Assembly (NCBI RefSeq): GCF_019449565.1
Contig: NZ_JAGRPM010000063.1
Location: 35,979 to 99,978 of the forward strand
Reading direction: 5' to 3'
DNA: 64,000 bases
Source of the DNA: Rhodoblastus sp.
Lineage (GTDB): Bacteria > Pseudomonadota > Alphaproteobacteria > Rhizobiales > Beijerinckiaceae
Under the pieces are notes generated by a model that worked only from the letters and a program-made list of their open reading frames with translations, had not been told where the DNA came from and ran no database searches. The position numbers and the translations under genes are program-made. This document shows positions 19,228 through 28,897 of this stretch, piece after piece; the first letter of the stretch is position 1; each line of letters starts with the position of its first letter.

Positions 19228-20364
19228 ATGCGCATTGCCGTTCCCGCCGAAACCGACGCCAATGAAGCGCGCGTCGCGGCGACGCCCGAAACCGTCAAGA
19301 AGCTCATCGGCCTCGGCGCCGATGTCGTGGTTCAGGCCGGCGCCGGCACAGGCTCCGGCATCACCGACGCCGATTTCGAAAAGGCCGGCGCCGCGATCGC
19401 CGCCGACGCGGCCGCGACCGTCGCGGGCGCCGATGTCGTGCTAGCGGTCCGCCGACCGACTTCCGCCTCGCTCGCCGGCGTCACGCATGGCGCAGCGGTC
19501 CTTGCCATCATGGACCCCTATGGACAGCATGACGCCGTGCTGGACCTCGCCCACGCCAATATTCAGGCCTTCGCGATGGAGTTGATGCCGCGCATCACCC
19601 GCGCCCAGGTGATGGACGTGCTGTCGTCGCAGGCCAATCTTGCCGGCTATCGCGCGGTGCTCGACGCGGCGGCCGAATATGGCCGCGCCATTCCGATGAT
19701 GATGACCGCGGCGGGCACGGTCCCGGCGGCTAAGATCTTCATCATGGGCGTCGGCGTCGCGGGCCTTCAGGCCATCGCCACGGCGCGCCGCCTTGGCGGC
19801 GTCGTCACCGCGACCGACGTGCGGCCCGCCACCAAGGAGCAGGTGGAATCGCTCGGCGCGAAATTCCTCGCCGTCGAGGACGAGGAGTTCAAGCAGGCCC
19901 AGACGGCGGGCGGCTACGCCAAGGAAATGTCCAAGGAATATCAGGCCAAGCAGGCGGCTCTCACCGCCTCGCATATCGCCAAGCAGGACATCGTCGTCAC
20001 CACGGCGCTCATTCCTGGGCGTCCGGCGCCGAAGCTCATCACCGCCGACATGGTCGCCTCGATGCGGCCGGGCTCGGTCATCGTCGATCTCGCGGTCGAG
20101 CGTGGCGGCAATTGCGAACTGGCGCGTCCGGGCGAGGTCGTTGTCACCGACAACCACGTCAAGATCGTCGGCCATCTCAATGTCGCGGGCCGTCTCGCGG
20201 CCACCGCCTCGCAGCTTTACGCCAAGAACCTGTTCGCCTTCCTCGAAACCCTGATCGACAAGGAGAGCAAGGCTCTCAAGATCGACAGCGAGGACGAGCT
20301 GGTCAAGGCGACGCGGCTCACGGCCGATGGCGCGATCGTCCATCCCAGTTTCGCGGCGGCCTGA
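19228..20364 (+). CDS. pntAA: Proton-translocating NAD(P) transhydrogenase, subunit alpha part 1 (domain I)
   Basis: The 378-aa soluble NAD(H)-binding domain I of the split transhydrogenase, which uses the proton gradient to drive hydride transfer from NADH to NADP. It opens MRIAVPAETDANEARVAATP and has the AlaDH/PNT glycine-rich loop IMGVGVAGLQAIATARRLGG with ATDVRPATKEQ. The ATG at 19228 has GGAG seven bases upstream, so I reject a GTG four codons earlier. pntAB and pntB follow on the same strand. Confidence 0.95.
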   Translation: MRIAVPAETDANEARVAATPETVKKLIGLGADVVVQAGAGTGSGITDADFEKAGAAIAADAAATVAGADVVLAVRRPTSASLAGVTHGAAVLAIMDPYGQHDAVLDLAHANIQAFAMELMPRITRAQVMDVLSSQANLAGYRAVLDAAAEYGRAIPMMMTAAGTVPAAKIFIMGVGVAGLQAIATARRLGGVVTATDVRPATKEQVESLGAKFLAVEDEEFKQAQTAGGYAKEMSKEYQAKQAALTASHIAKQDIVVTTALIPGRPAPKLITADMVASMRPGSVIVDLAVERGGNCELARPGEVVVTDNHVKIVGHLNVAGRLAATASQLYAKNLFAFLETLIDKESKALKIDSEDELVKATRLTADGAIVHPSFAAA

Positions 20365-20403
20365 GGCCGTCCAACTTCCTTTCGCGGCGGCCTCAGGCCG
20401 CCG
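20349..20403. repeat. 21-bp direct repeat/palindrome at the end of pntAA
   Basis: TTTCGCGGCGGCCTNAGGCCG occurs at 20349-20369, across the pntAA stop codon, and at 20380-20400; the copies differ only at the central base. The second copy extends to a 17-bp palindrome, GGCGGCCTCAGGCCGCC (20387-20403), able to form a hairpin between pntAA and pntAB. Confidence 0.8.
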
Positions 20404-20457
20404 TCCCGGCCCAAGCGGTCCATCCCATTGTGACAGCCCGAGAGAGGGGCGCATTCC

Positions 20458-20904
20458 ATGGCTACTGACGCACAAACGCTCGTCGACGCCGCCCGGTCCG
20501 CGGCGCAGAACGCCCGCGCCGCGGCCGACGCCGCGCAAAATTACGCCGACCAGATTGCCGACGCCGCCGGAGCGGCCGCTCATGGCGCGAGCGGCGGGGC
20601 GATTGATCCCTTCGTCTTCCGCCTCGCGATCTTCGTGCTCGCGATTTTCGTCGGCTATTACGTCGTGTGGTCGGTGACTCCGGCGCTGCATACGCCGCTG
20701 ATGTCGGTCACCAACGCCATTTCCTCGGTGATCGTCGTCGGCGCGCTGCTGTCCGTCGGCGTCGACGCGGCGGGAACGAGCGATAGCGGCCCGGCCTGGG
20801 CGCATATCTTCGGCTTTATCGCGCTGATCCTCGCGTCGGTGAACATCTTTGGCGGCTTCCTCGTCACCGAGCGCATGCTCGCCATGTACAAGAAGAAGGG
20901 CTGA
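20458..20904 (+). CDS. pntAB: NAD(P) transhydrogenase, subunit alpha part 2 (membrane domain)
   Basis: The 148-aa membrane component has an Ala-rich, possibly coiled N-terminus of about 45 residues, which is longer than in many homologues. Three to four transmembrane helices follow ([54 protein letters not shown]). With pntAA and pntB it forms the proton channel and catalytic complex. The last helix and [11 protein letters not shown] tail are typical. pntB begins 6 bp after its stop. Confidence 0.93.
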   Translation: MATDAQTLVDAARSAAQNARAAADAAQNYADQIADAAGAAAHGASGGAIDPFVFRLAIFVLAIFVGYYVVWSVTPALHTPLMSVTNAISSVIVVGALLSVGVDAAGTSDSGPAWAHIFGFIALILASVNIFGGFLVTERMLAMYKKKG

Positions 20905-20909
20905 GGTCC

Positions 20910-22313
20910 ATGAACGTCAATCTCGCGGCCCTTCTCTATCTCGTCTCGGGCGTCCTGTTCATCTTCGCCTTGCGCGGCCTGTCGCATCCGACGACCTCGC
21001 GCCAGGGCAATCGCAACGGCATGATCGGCATGGCCATCGCCGTTGTCACCACTTTGGCCTTGCGGCCGCCGTCGAGCGTGTCCGGCTGGCTGCTGGTCGT
21101 TTTCGGTCTGCTGATCGGCGGCGGCTTCGGCGCGGTGGTCGCCCGCCGCATCGAAATGACCAAGATGCCGCAGCTGGTCGCCTTCTTCCACTCGCTCGTC
21201 GGCCTCGCCGCCGTGCTGGTGGCGGCGGGCGCCCTGTTCGCCCCGCAGGCCTTCGGCATCGGCGTGCCCGGCGACATTCACCGCGCCAGCCTGATCGAAA
21301 TGTCGCTCGGCGCGGCGATCGGCGCGCTCACCTTCACCGGCTCGATCATCGCCTTCCTGAAGCTCGACGGTCGTATGTCGGGCAAGCCGATCATGCTGCC
21401 GCAGCGCCACGTCATCAATCTCGCGCTCGCTATCGCGCTCGTGTTGCTGATGGCGGCCTTCTTCGGCACGGGCGGCGCTTTCCTGTTCCTGCTGATCGTG
21501 CTGGTCTCGCTGGCGCTCGGCGTGCTGCTCATCATCCCGATCGGCGGCGCCGACATGCCGGTCGTGATCTCGATGCTCAATTCCTATTCCGGCTGGGCGG
21601 CCGCGGGCATCGGCTTCACCCTGGGCAACCTGGCGCTGATCATCACCGGCGCGCTGGTCGGCTCCTCAGGCGCGATCCTGTCCTACATCATGTGCAAGGG
21701 CATGAACCGCTCCTTCATCTCCGTCATTCTCGGCGGCTTCGGCGGCGAGGACGCTGCGGCGGCCAGCGGCGAGAAGGATACGCGGCCGGTCAAGCAGGGC
21801 TCGCCGGACGACGCCGCCTATATCATGCAGAACTCGTCCAAGATCATCATCGTGCCCGGCTATGGCATGGCGGTGGCGCAGGCACAGCACGCCCTGCGCG
21901 AAATGGCCGATCTGCTCAAGGAGGAAGGCGTTGAGGTCAAATACGCCATCCACCCCGTGGCGGGCCGCATGCCCGGCCATATGAACGTGCTGCTGGCGGA
22001 AGCCAATGTCCCCTATGATGAGGTTTTCGAACTGGAGGACATTAATTCCGAATTCTCGCAGGCGGATGTGGCCTTCGTGATCGGCGCAAATGACGTCACC
22101 AATCCGGCGGCCAAGACCGACAAGACTTCGGCGATCTATGGCATGCCGATCCTCGATGTCGAAAAGGCCAAGACGGTCATGTTCATCAAGCGCGGCATGA
22201 GCTCGGGCTATGCCGGCGTCGAGAACGAATTGTTCTTCAAGGACAATACGATGATGCTGTTCGGCGACGCCAAGAAGGTGGTCGAGAACATCATCAAGGC
22301 CATGAACCACTAA
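20910..22313 (+). CDS. pntB: NAD(P) transhydrogenase, subunit beta
   Basis: The 467-aa protein has about nine transmembrane helices (to about residue 265), then the cytosolic NADP(H)-binding domain III. The latter carries GYGMAVAQAQHALREM, HPVAGRMPGHMNVLLAEANVPY and GANDVTNPAA. It completes the transhydrogenase encoded with pntAA and pntAB; the enzyme supplies NADPH for biosynthesis and for glutathione reductase (gor in this window). A clear terminator follows. Confidence 0.96.
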   Translation: MNVNLAALLYLVSGVLFIFALRGLSHPTTSRQGNRNGMIGMAIAVVTTLALRPPSSVSGWLLVVFGLLIGGGFGAVVARRIEMTKMPQLVAFFHSLVGLAAVLVAAGALFAPQAFGIGVPGDIHRASLIEMSLGAAIGALTFTGSIIAFLKLDGRMSGKPIMLPQRHVINLALAIALVLLMAAFFGTGGAFLFLLIVLVSLALGVLLIIPIGGADMPVVISMLNSYSGWAAAGIGFTLGNLALIITGALVGSSGAILSYIMCKGMNRSFISVILGGFGGEDAAAASGEKDTRPVKQGSPDDAAYIMQNSSKIIIVPGYGMAVAQAQHALREMADLLKEEGVEVKYAIHPVAGRMPGHMNVLLAEANVPYDEVFELEDINSEFSQADVAFVIGANDVTNPAAKTDKTSAIYGMPILDVEKAKTVMFIKRGMSSGYAGVENELFFKDNTMMLFGDAKKVVENIIKAMNH

Positions 22314-22338
22314 ATCGCGCTCGTCTCCGCGTGCGGGG

Positions 22339-22371
22339 GCGCAAGCCGGGATCACCGGCTTGCGCCTTTTT
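22339..22371 (+). terminator. Intrinsic terminator of the pnt operon
   Basis: GGCGCAAGCCGG (22339-22350) and CCGGCTTGCGCC (22355-22366) form a perfect 12-bp stem with a 4-nt loop, followed by TTTTTC. It starts 25 bp after the pntB stop. Confidence 0.9.
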
Positions 22372-22592
22372 CTTTGTGCGGAGAAATTTGCCGCGACGCC
22401 CTTTATTCGCAGGCGCTGTTCTTGCTACAAGGCGCCATGTCGTTTCGCGCCCGTTTCCTCTCCCGGCGAATTATCGGCCCGGCCCGCGGCTGAGCGTTTG
22501 CGCTCGCCAGCGCGCCGGGAGGTTCCGCATGACAGTCATGCGTCCGCGCCGATTCCGGGCTTCGCCGCCCATCGCTTGAGAGTTTTCGCCAA

Positions 22593-25592
22593 ATGTCCGA
22601 CGCCCCCAAGGCAGACGCCCCGAAGCCCGAAAAGACGGGTCCTGATTATTCCGCCACGCTCTATCTGCCGAAAACCGATTTTCCGATGCGCGCCGGCCTG
22701 CCGAAAAAGGAGCCGGAGCTACTGGCCCATTGGGAGCAGATCGGCCTGACCGAGCAGATGCGAAAGGAAAACGCGGGCAAGCCGAAATTCGTGCTGCATG
22801 ACGGCCCGCCCTACGCCAATGGCAATATCCATATCGGCCATGCGCTCAATAAGATCCTGAAAGACATCGTCACGCGCTCGCAGCGCATGATGGGCAAGGA
22901 CGCCAATTACGTGCCGGGCTGGGACTGCCATGGCCTGCCGATCGAATGGAAGATCGAGGAACAATATCGCGCCAAGGGCCGCAACAAGGATGAAGTCCCA
23001 GTGGTGGAGTTCCGCCGCGAATGCCGCGCCTTCGCGGAAGGCTGGCTCGACGTGCAGCGCGAGGAGTTCAAGCGGCTCGGCATCGCGGGCGACTGGTCGG
23101 GCCGCTACGCCACCATGGATTATGCGGCGGAAAGCATCATCGCGCGCGAAATCATGAAATTCGCCGCCAATGGCCTGCTCTATCGCGGCTCCAAGCCGGT
23201 GATGTGGTCGGTGGTGGAAAAGACCGCTTTGGCCGAGGCGGAAGTGGAATATGAAGACCACACCTCGGATTGGGTTTTCGTAGGTTTTCCGGTGCGCGGT
23301 CAGGACGCCCGTGTCGTGATCTGGACGACCACGCCCTGGACCCTGCCGGGCAATCGCGCGATTTCCTTCTCGCATCGGATCGCCTATGGCCTCTATCGCG
23401 TGACGACGGCGCCGGAGGGCAATTGGGCCAAGACCGGCGATCATTACATCCTGGCCGACAAGCTGGCCGAAGGCGTAATGCAATCCGCCAAAGTAGAGGC
23501 TTTCGAACGCGTCCGCGACGTCCCGGCCGCCGAATTGGCGGCGATGACCTGCGCCCATCCCCTCGCGGCGCTGGGCTATGACTTCGACGTGCCCCTGCTC
23601 GACGGCGATCATGTCACCGATGACGCGGGCGCTGGCTTCGTTCATACTGCTCCTGGCCACGGCCGCGAGGATTTCGACATCTGGATGGCGTCGAGCCGCC
23701 TGCTGCATGAGCGCGGCATCGACGGCCGCATTCCTTATACGGTCGACGCCGATGGTTTTTACACCGACGAAGTCCCCGGCTTCCCCGGCGCCCGCGTCAT
23801 CGACGACAAGGGGAACAAGGGCGACGCCAATGAGCGGGTCATCAAGGCTTTGGTCGAGGCTGGCGCCTTGCTCGCGCGCGGTCGTGTGAAGCACCAATAT
23901 CCGCATAGCTGGCGGTCGAAGAAGCCCGTCATCTTCCGCAATACGCCGCAATGGTTCATTGCGATGGACAAGCCTTTCGCCGTCGCGCTTGATGCCGTCG
24001 CCACAAAGGGCTTGGGCGCTGGGTCCAATGGCCCGACCCTGCGCGCTATCGCTCTGGAAGAAATCGCACGCACAAAATGGGTTCCGGCGGCGGGCGAGAA
24101 CCGCATCACCGGCATGATCGCCAACCGCCCCGATTGGGTGGTGTCGCGCCAGCGCGCCTGGGGCGTGCCGATCGCGGTTTTCGTGAAAAAAGGCGGCCAC
24201 GACATTCTGGTCGATGACAAGGTCAACGCCCGGATCGTCGCGGCTTTCACGCAAGAGGGCGCCGACGCCTGGTACGAGGAGGGCGCAGCAAAGCGTTTCC
24301 TGGCGCCCGACCACGACCCCAACGACTATGACAAGATCGACGACGTGCTCGACGTCTGGTTCGATTCCGGCTCGACCCACGCCTTCACGCTGGAAGACCC
24401 GGTCCATTTCCCGACTTTGGTGGGCGTCAGCCGCCGCCATGACGGCGGGCCGGACGAGGTGATGTATCTCGAAGGCTCGGACCAGCATCGCGGCTGGTTC
24501 CATTCGTCGCTGCTGGAAAGCTGCGGCACGCGCGGCCGCGCGCCCTATGATTCCGTGTTGACCCACGGCTTCGTGCTGGACGAGAAGGGCCGCAAGATGT
24601 CGAAATCGCTCGGCAATGTCGTGGCCCCGCAGACAGTCATCAAGGATTCCGGCGCCGACATCTTGCGCCTGTGGGTTGCGGCCTCCGACTATTCCGACGA
24701 CCTGCGCATCGGCAAGGAAATCCTCTCCACCTTTTCCGAAACCTATCGCAAGCTGCGCAACACGATCCGCTGGATGCTCGGCGCGCTCGCGCATTTCGAT
24801 CCGACTGAGGCGGTGTCGCGCGAAAAAATGCCGGAGCTGGAGCGCTACATCCTGCACCGTCTGGCCGAGATCGACGCTCAGGTCGCGGAGGCTTACGCCG
24901 CTTTCGATTACAAGAAGGTGGTCGCGCTGCTCTCGGCCTTCATGACCGGCGACCTTTCTGCCTTTTATTTCGATATCCGCAAGGACGGCCTCTATTGCGA
25001 TCCGCCGTCGAGCGTGGCGCGCAAGGCGGCGCTGACGACCATCGACATCCTGTGCGACGCGCTGCTGAAATGGCTGGCGCCGATCCTGTGCTTCACGGCG
25101 GAGGAATCCTGGCTCGCCTTCCGGCCTGGCGCCGCGCCTTCCGTCCATCTGACGACTTTCCCTGCCGGGCTGGCGGTCTGGCGTGACGAGCCGCTCGCCG
25201 CGAAATGGCGCGCCATCCGCCGCATCCGCGCCGTCGTCACGGGCGCTCTGGAAATCGAGCGCGCGCAGAAGAACATCGGATCTTCGCTCGAAGCCGATCC
25301 GCGGGTCTTTATCGCCGATGCCGCCTTGCGCGAGGCGCTCGACGGCGTCGATTTCGCCGAAATCTGCATCACTTCCGCGATTGAGATCGTCGCCGAGGCC
25401 CCGCCTGAAGGCGCCTTCACTTTGCCTGAAGCGCTGGGCGTCGGCGTGGTGAGCCGCCGCGCTCAAGGCCGGAAATGCGCGCGCTCCTGGCGTATTTCGG
25501 AACTGGTCGGCTCCGATCCGGAATTTCCGGACGTGACCCCGCGCGATGCGCAGGCCCTGCGCGAATTGCGGGCCAAGGGCCTCTGGCCGTGA
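22593..25592 (+). CDS. ileS: Isoleucyl-tRNA synthetase
   Basis: The 999-aa class I synthetase charges tRNA-Ile. HIGH is at residues 80-83 ([12 protein letters not shown]) and KMSKS at 668-672. The editing domain lies between, with [16 protein letters not shown] and [15 protein letters not shown]. The C-terminal zinc-ribbon positions are degenerate: GRKCARSWR keeps the first Cys, but the second is Ser and the later CxxC is replaced by TPRD. I recall the same pattern in other alphaproteobacterial IleS. lspA overlaps its stop by GTGA, so the two are coupled. Confidence 0.97.
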   Translation: MSDAPKADAPKPEKTGPDYSATLYLPKTDFPMRAGLPKKEPELLAHWEQIGLTEQMRKENAGKPKFVLHDGPPYANGNIHIGHALNKILKDIVTRSQRMMGKDANYVPGWDCHGLPIEWKIEEQYRAKGRNKDEVPVVEFRRECRAFAEGWLDVQREEFKRLGIAGDWSGRYATMDYAAESIIAREIMKFAANGLLYRGSKPVMWSVVEKTALAEAEVEYEDHTSDWVFVGFPVRGQDARVVIWTTTPWTLPGNRAISFSHRIAYGLYRVTTAPEGNWAKTGDHYILADKLAEGVMQSAKVEAFERVRDVPAAELAAMTCAHPLAALGYDFDVPLLDGDHVTDDAGAGFVHTAPGHGREDFDIWMASSRLLHERGIDGRIPYTVDADGFYTDEVPGFPGARVIDDKGNKGDANERVIKALVEAGALLARGRVKHQYPHSWRSKKPVIFRNTPQWFIAMDKPFAVALDAVATKGLGAGSNGPTLRAIALEEIARTKWVPAAGENRITGMIANRPDWVVSRQRAWGVPIAVFVKKGGHDILVDDKVNARIVAAFTQEGADAWYEEGAAKRFLAPDHDPNDYDKIDDVLDVWFDSGSTHAFTLEDPVHFPTLVGVSRRHDGGPDEVMYLEGSDQHRGWFHSSLLESCGTRGRAPYDSVLTHGFVLDEKGRKMSKSLGNVVAPQTVIKDSGADILRLWVAASDYSDDLRIGKEILSTFSETYRKLRNTIRWMLGALAHFDPTEAVSREKMPELERYILHRLAEIDAQVAEAYAAFDYKKVVALLSAFMTGDLSAFYFDIRKDGLYCDPPSSVARKAALTTIDILCDALLKWLAPILCFTAEESWLAFRPGAAPSVHLTTFPAGLAVWRDEPLAAKWRAIRRIRAVVTGALEIERAQKNIGSSLEADPRVFIADAALREALDGVDFAEICITSAIEIVAEAPPEGAFTLPEALGVGVVSRRAQGRKCARSWRISELVGSDPEFPDVTPRDAQALRELRAKGLWP

Positions 25593-26119
25593 GGCTTGCG
25601 CCGCCGGCCGTGAGCTTTTCCGGTCGCGAGCCGCGCCGCCGCCTGATCGGCTTCGCCGTGGCGGCGGCGGTGGTGGTCGCGGATCAGGCCAGCAAGTCCT
25701 GGGCGATTGGTCTGCTCGACGGGCCGGAGCGCCCGTCCATCGTCCTGACGCCCTTTCTGGCGCTGGTCATGAGCTGGAATCGCGGCATCGCTTATACGCT
25801 GCTACGCTCGGAGGGCGATTTTGGGCGTTTCGCTCTGGCGGGCTTAGCGTTTCTGGCGGTTGGCCTGTTGTCTTACTGGCTGTGGCGCGCGCGGGGCCTC
25901 GCCGCCACGCTCGGCCTCGGCTGCCTGATCGGCGGGGCGCTCGGCAACGCCAGCGACCGACTTGTCCATGGCGCTGTGGCCGACTTTCTTTATTTTCACA
26001 CGCCCTTTTCGCTTGGGCCTTTGTCCAACTATGTTTTCAATCTGGCCGACGCCGCCATATTTGTCGGCGTCGTCTTGCTGGTGTATGACGCGTTTACGAA
26101 CCGGGAAGACAGGGCCTGA
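25589..26119 (+). CDS. lspA: Lipoprotein signal peptidase (signal peptidase II)
   Basis: Inner-membrane aspartic protease that removes signal peptides from prolipoproteins. The 176-aa product has four hydrophobic segments and both catalytic Asp motifs: GNASDRL (about residue 126) and FNLADAAIF (about 151). DQASKSWAI near the first helix is also a family motif. The start is most likely the GTG overlapping the ileS stop; a second GTG seven codons later (25610) is possible. The frame is open further upstream within ileS, but that is only overlap. Confidence 0.92.
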   Translation: MRLAPPAVSFSGREPRRRLIGFAVAAAVVVADQASKSWAIGLLDGPERPSIVLTPFLALVMSWNRGIAYTLLRSEGDFGRFALAGLAFLAVGLLSYWLWRARGLAATLGLGCLIGGALGNASDRLVHGAVADFLYFHTPFSLGPLSNYVFNLADAAIFVGVVLLVYDAFTNREDRA

Positions 26120-26191
26120 CGGGCCTTCATCCCGAGATCGCCGCGAAGCCGCTCAAGGGGCGACAGGATTGCGGCCAGGAAGGATTTCGGA

Positions 26192-26596
26192 ATGAGCATG
26201 ATGCGGTTGAACCCGTTTTTAAGCGTGAAATCGACGTTGCGCCTGGCCGCGTGCCTGCTGGCCGCTTGCGGTTTGGCGGCGCCGGCTCTTGCGCAGGAGC
26301 CCGCGCCGCAGCCGGAAATGGCCTTTGGGCAGCAGATGCCGCGCCAGTTTTTCTTCAATAAATTAACCAATCCCGCCCCTCAGCCCGCGCCACAGGGCTC
26401 CGGCGCCACCGCAGGTGGACAGGGCGGTTCGGCTGCGGCTCAGGCCGCCGAGGAAGAGGGTAACGGCCCGTTCCCGAAGCGTTATCTGTTGAACCGCATG
26501 TTCAGCTCGGAAAGTTTCGGCGAAGACCCGGCCCCGAACCGGGTCAGCGCCCCGCCGCCGTCCGCCGCTGCGGCGCCCGCCGCGAAAACGCCTTGA
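26192..26596 (+). CDS. Secreted proline/alanine-rich protein, unknown function
   Basis: The 134-aa product has a signal peptide (about residues 1-34, cleavage after APALAQ). The mature part is low-complexity and rich in Pro, Ala, Gln and Gly, with two short conserved-looking islands: MPRQFFFNKLTNP and GPFPKRYLLNRMFSSESFG. I do not recognise a domain. It follows lspA and precedes another signal-peptide protein of similar composition, so the pair may act together in the envelope; this is inference. Confidence 0.65.
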   Translation: MSMMRLNPFLSVKSTLRLAACLLAACGLAAPALAQEPAPQPEMAFGQQMPRQFFFNKLTNPAPQPAPQGSGATAGGQGGSAAAQAAEEEGNGPFPKRYLLNRMFSSESFGEDPAPNRVSAPPPSAAAAPAAKTP

Positions 26597-26624
26597 ATCC
26601 GGGTTAGAGGCGATGTTTTATAAT
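26593..26624 (+). promoter_or_regulatory. Possible promoter before the second secreted protein
   Basis: A perfect TATAAT (26619-26624) is preceded by TTGAAT at 20 bp, which is longer than the usual 16-18 bp spacer. It lies 25 bp before the next ATG. Confidence 0.35.
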
Positions 26625-26649
26625 TGAGCGAAGGATTTCGAGGTTGAGG

Positions 26650-27417
26650 ATGCCGCTGACGAACCGCATGAAACACGCTAAGGCCAGCTCGCTCATTGCA
26701 GCCGGCATGACGGTCTGCGCGTTTGTTTTGGTCGCGCCGGCCGCTCGAGCCGACGATTCGCTCTGGGGCAAGGCGATCGGTTCGATCGGCCTCGGCGGCA
26801 ATTCCCAGCCCGCCCAGGACAGCGCCCCGGCACAGGCCGCTCCCGCGCCTCAGCCCAATGTTCCGGCGCCGCAGCCGAAACAGAACGCCAAATCCACCAA
26901 TGTGGCTCCTCCCGCCGCTCCCGCGGCTCAGGAAAGCGTGAGCCAGGCGGCGCCCGCCCAGGGGTCGAACCTGTTGACCAATTGGTTCGGCTGGGGCCGT
27001 GGCGCAGAGTCCGCCGCGCAGGGCGCCTCTACACAGCAGGCGAGCGCCGTAGCGCCGCCGCAGAGGGCGATTTCTCCCACTCAGGCCGTCACCCCGCCGC
27101 CTCCGCCCCCGCCGCCGCGCGCGGCGGAGCCGAGCATGTGGGACAAGATGCTGGGGTCGGTCGGCGGCGCCGCAAACGGCTCGCCGGACACGATCAACTA
27201 CAACGAGCGCCCGAAACTGGCGGTGCCCAAGGAGCGCGCCTTGCCGCCGCCGGCGGCGGTCGCCGGCGATCCGCCGCCGACCCGCGCCGCCAATGGCGAC
27301 TATCTGATCAAGCCGCCGGAGACCTATCTCGAAAAGGTTCGCGGCCCGGATGGCGTCGCTTCGGGTCTGCGCGACAGCGACATTCCCAAGGACAAGAAGT
27401 TCTTCGGTCTGTTCTGA
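26650..27417 (+). CDS. Secreted/periplasmic low-complexity protein, unknown function
   Basis: The 255-aa protein carries a signal peptide (cleavage near AARADD), then long Pro/Ala/Gln-rich linkers including a run of eight prolines. Short ordered-looking islands are DDSLWGKAIGSIGLGG, SNLLTNWFGWG, SMWDKMLGSVGG and the C-terminal DIPKDKKFFGLF. The repeated W-containing amphipathic islands are notable. No known domain is recognised. The start is the ATG at 26650 behind GAGGTTGAGG; an alternative ATG at 26668 would also leave a signal peptide. A hairpin at 27446-27470 follows. Confidence 0.65.
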   Translation: MPLTNRMKHAKASSLIAAGMTVCAFVLVAPAARADDSLWGKAIGSIGLGGNSQPAQDSAPAQAAPAPQPNVPAPQPKQNAKSTNVAPPAAPAAQESVSQAAPAQGSNLLTNWFGWGRGAESAAQGASTQQASAVAPPQRAISPTQAVTPPPPPPPPRAAEPSMWDKMLGSVGGAANGSPDTINYNERPKLAVPKERALPPPAAVAGDPPPTRAANGDYLIKPPETYLEKVRGPDGVASGLRDSDIPKDKKFFGLF

Positions 27418-27445
27418 GGCCGAACCCATCCAGCAAAAATTCAGG

Positions 27446-27470
27446 AGCCGGGGCTGTCGCTCCGGCTTTT
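27446..27470 (+). terminator. Short terminator-like hairpin
   Basis: AGCCGG (27446-27451) pairs with CCGGCT (27462-27467) over a 10-nt loop, followed by TTTTG. It is 28 bp after the preceding stop codon and upstream of the M16 gene pair. Confidence 0.5.
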
Positions 27471-27519
27471 GCGTTCTATATTGGATGGCTAGGATTTGGT
27501 CAGGACAAGGATTCGCACA

Positions 27520-28875
27520 GTGGCCCTAATGAACAGCTCTCCCCCTTCTGGCTCGGCGCAGGAGACGCCTTCGGTCGGGACAGGGGAAGGGCAGGCGTCG
27601 CACGCTGGGCCGCGCGTCGATCATTTCAAGCTCGAAAACGGCATGGATGTGGTGGTCATTCCGGACCACCGCGCGCCCGTCGTCACCCATATGGTGTGGT
27701 ATCGCAATGGCTCGGCGGATGACCCGCGCGGCAAGAGCGGCATCGCGCATTTCCTTGAGCATCTGATGTTCAAGGGAACACACAAGCACCAGCAGGGCGA
27801 GTTCTCGCATCTGGTCGCGGAGCTGGGCGGCCAGGAAAACGCCTTCACCTCCTATGACTTCACCGCCTATTTCCAGCGCGTCGCGCGTGAGCATCTCGGC
27901 GTGGTGATGGAGTTCGAAGCCGACCGCATGACCAATCTCAACCTCACCGACGAGGTTGTGGCGCCCGAGCGCGAGGTGGTGATGGAGGAACGGCGCATGC
28001 GCACCGAGGCCGATCCCGCCGCGCAGCTCGACGAGGCGCTGAACGCCGCGCTGTTCACGCATCATTCCTATGGCGTGCCGATCATCGGCTGGGGCCATGA
28101 GATCGAGACGCTCGACCGCCAGGACGCGCTCGACTATTACCGCCGCTTCTATACGCCGGAAAACGCCATTCTCGTCGTCGCCGGCGATATCGAGGCGCCC
28201 GAGGTGGAAGCGCTCGCCCGCGAGACCTATGGCAAGATCCCCGCGCGCGGCGAGGCGCCGAAGCGCAATCGCCAGAAGGAACCCGAACCCCGCGCGGAGC
28301 GCATCGTCAAGCTGGCCGACGCCAAGGTCGAGCAGCCGCAATTCGAGCGCATCTATCTCGCGCCCTCGGCCCATACCGGCCAGAAGGGCGAGGCGGAAGC
28401 GCTGGACGTGCTCTCCCACTATCTCGGCGGTGGCCAGACCAGCCTGATGTTCCGCCGGCTGGTGCTGGAGCGCAAGCTCGCGGTCTCGGCTGGCTCCTAT
28501 TATTACGCCGACTCGGTGGATGAGAGCCGCTTCTATGTTTATGGCCTCCCGGCCGAGGGCGTCAGCCTGGAAGAGCTGGAGCGCGGCGTGGACGATGTCC
28601 TGGCCGAGCTGCGCCGCGACGGCATGAGCCGCGAGGATGTCGAGCGCGCGTCGACACGTCTGGTCGCCGACGCCGTCTATGCGCAGGACAACCAGACCTC
28701 GCTCGCCCGCTGGTTCGGCGCGGCGCTGGCCAATGGCGGGACCGTTCAGGACGTGCTGGGCTGGAGCGCCCGCATCGAGGCGGTGACCGCCGAGGACGTC
28801 GCCAGCGCCATGAAATGGCTGCAGAAGCGCCGCGCCGTCACGGGCTATTTGCTCAAGGACGAAGCCGTCGCGTGA
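27520..28875 (+). CDS. M16 family zinc peptidase, catalytic subunit
   Basis: The 451-aa protein has the inverted zinc motif HxxEH: HFLEH at residues 77-81, followed by LMFKGT, and the downstream Glu-rich EREVVMEERRM that supplies the third ligand. Two M16 half domains are present. No signal peptide is seen, so it is cytoplasmic, or its export signal is absent. I chose the GTG at 27520, with AAGGA eight bases upstream; ATG 27529 is an alternative. The next gene encodes a partner lacking HxxEH, as in heterodimeric M16 proteases. Confidence 0.88.
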   Translation: MALMNSSPPSGSAQETPSVGTGEGQASHAGPRVDHFKLENGMDVVVIPDHRAPVVTHMVWYRNGSADDPRGKSGIAHFLEHLMFKGTHKHQQGEFSHLVAELGGQENAFTSYDFTAYFQRVAREHLGVVMEFEADRMTNLNLTDEVVAPEREVVMEERRMRTEADPAAQLDEALNAALFTHHSYGVPIIGWGHEIETLDRQDALDYYRRFYTPENAILVVAGDIEAPEVEALARETYGKIPARGEAPKRNRQKEPEPRAERIVKLADAKVEQPQFERIYLAPSAHTGQKGEAEALDVLSHYLGGGQTSLMFRRLVLERKLAVSAGSYYYADSVDESRFYVYGLPAEGVSLEELERGVDDVLAELRRDGMSREDVERASTRLVADAVYAQDNQTSLARWFGAALANGGTVQDVLGWSARIEAVTAEDVASAMKWLQKRRAVTGYLLKDEAVA

Positions 28876-28897
28876 CCGTCAGAAGAGAGTTTGCGCT

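Noticed and set aside
22719..25466. 915-codon open frame antisense to ileS
   Set aside because: It is the complement of a clear ileS gene in GC-rich DNA; the product has no recognisable motif and is rich in Arg/His/Asp as expected for a shadow frame.
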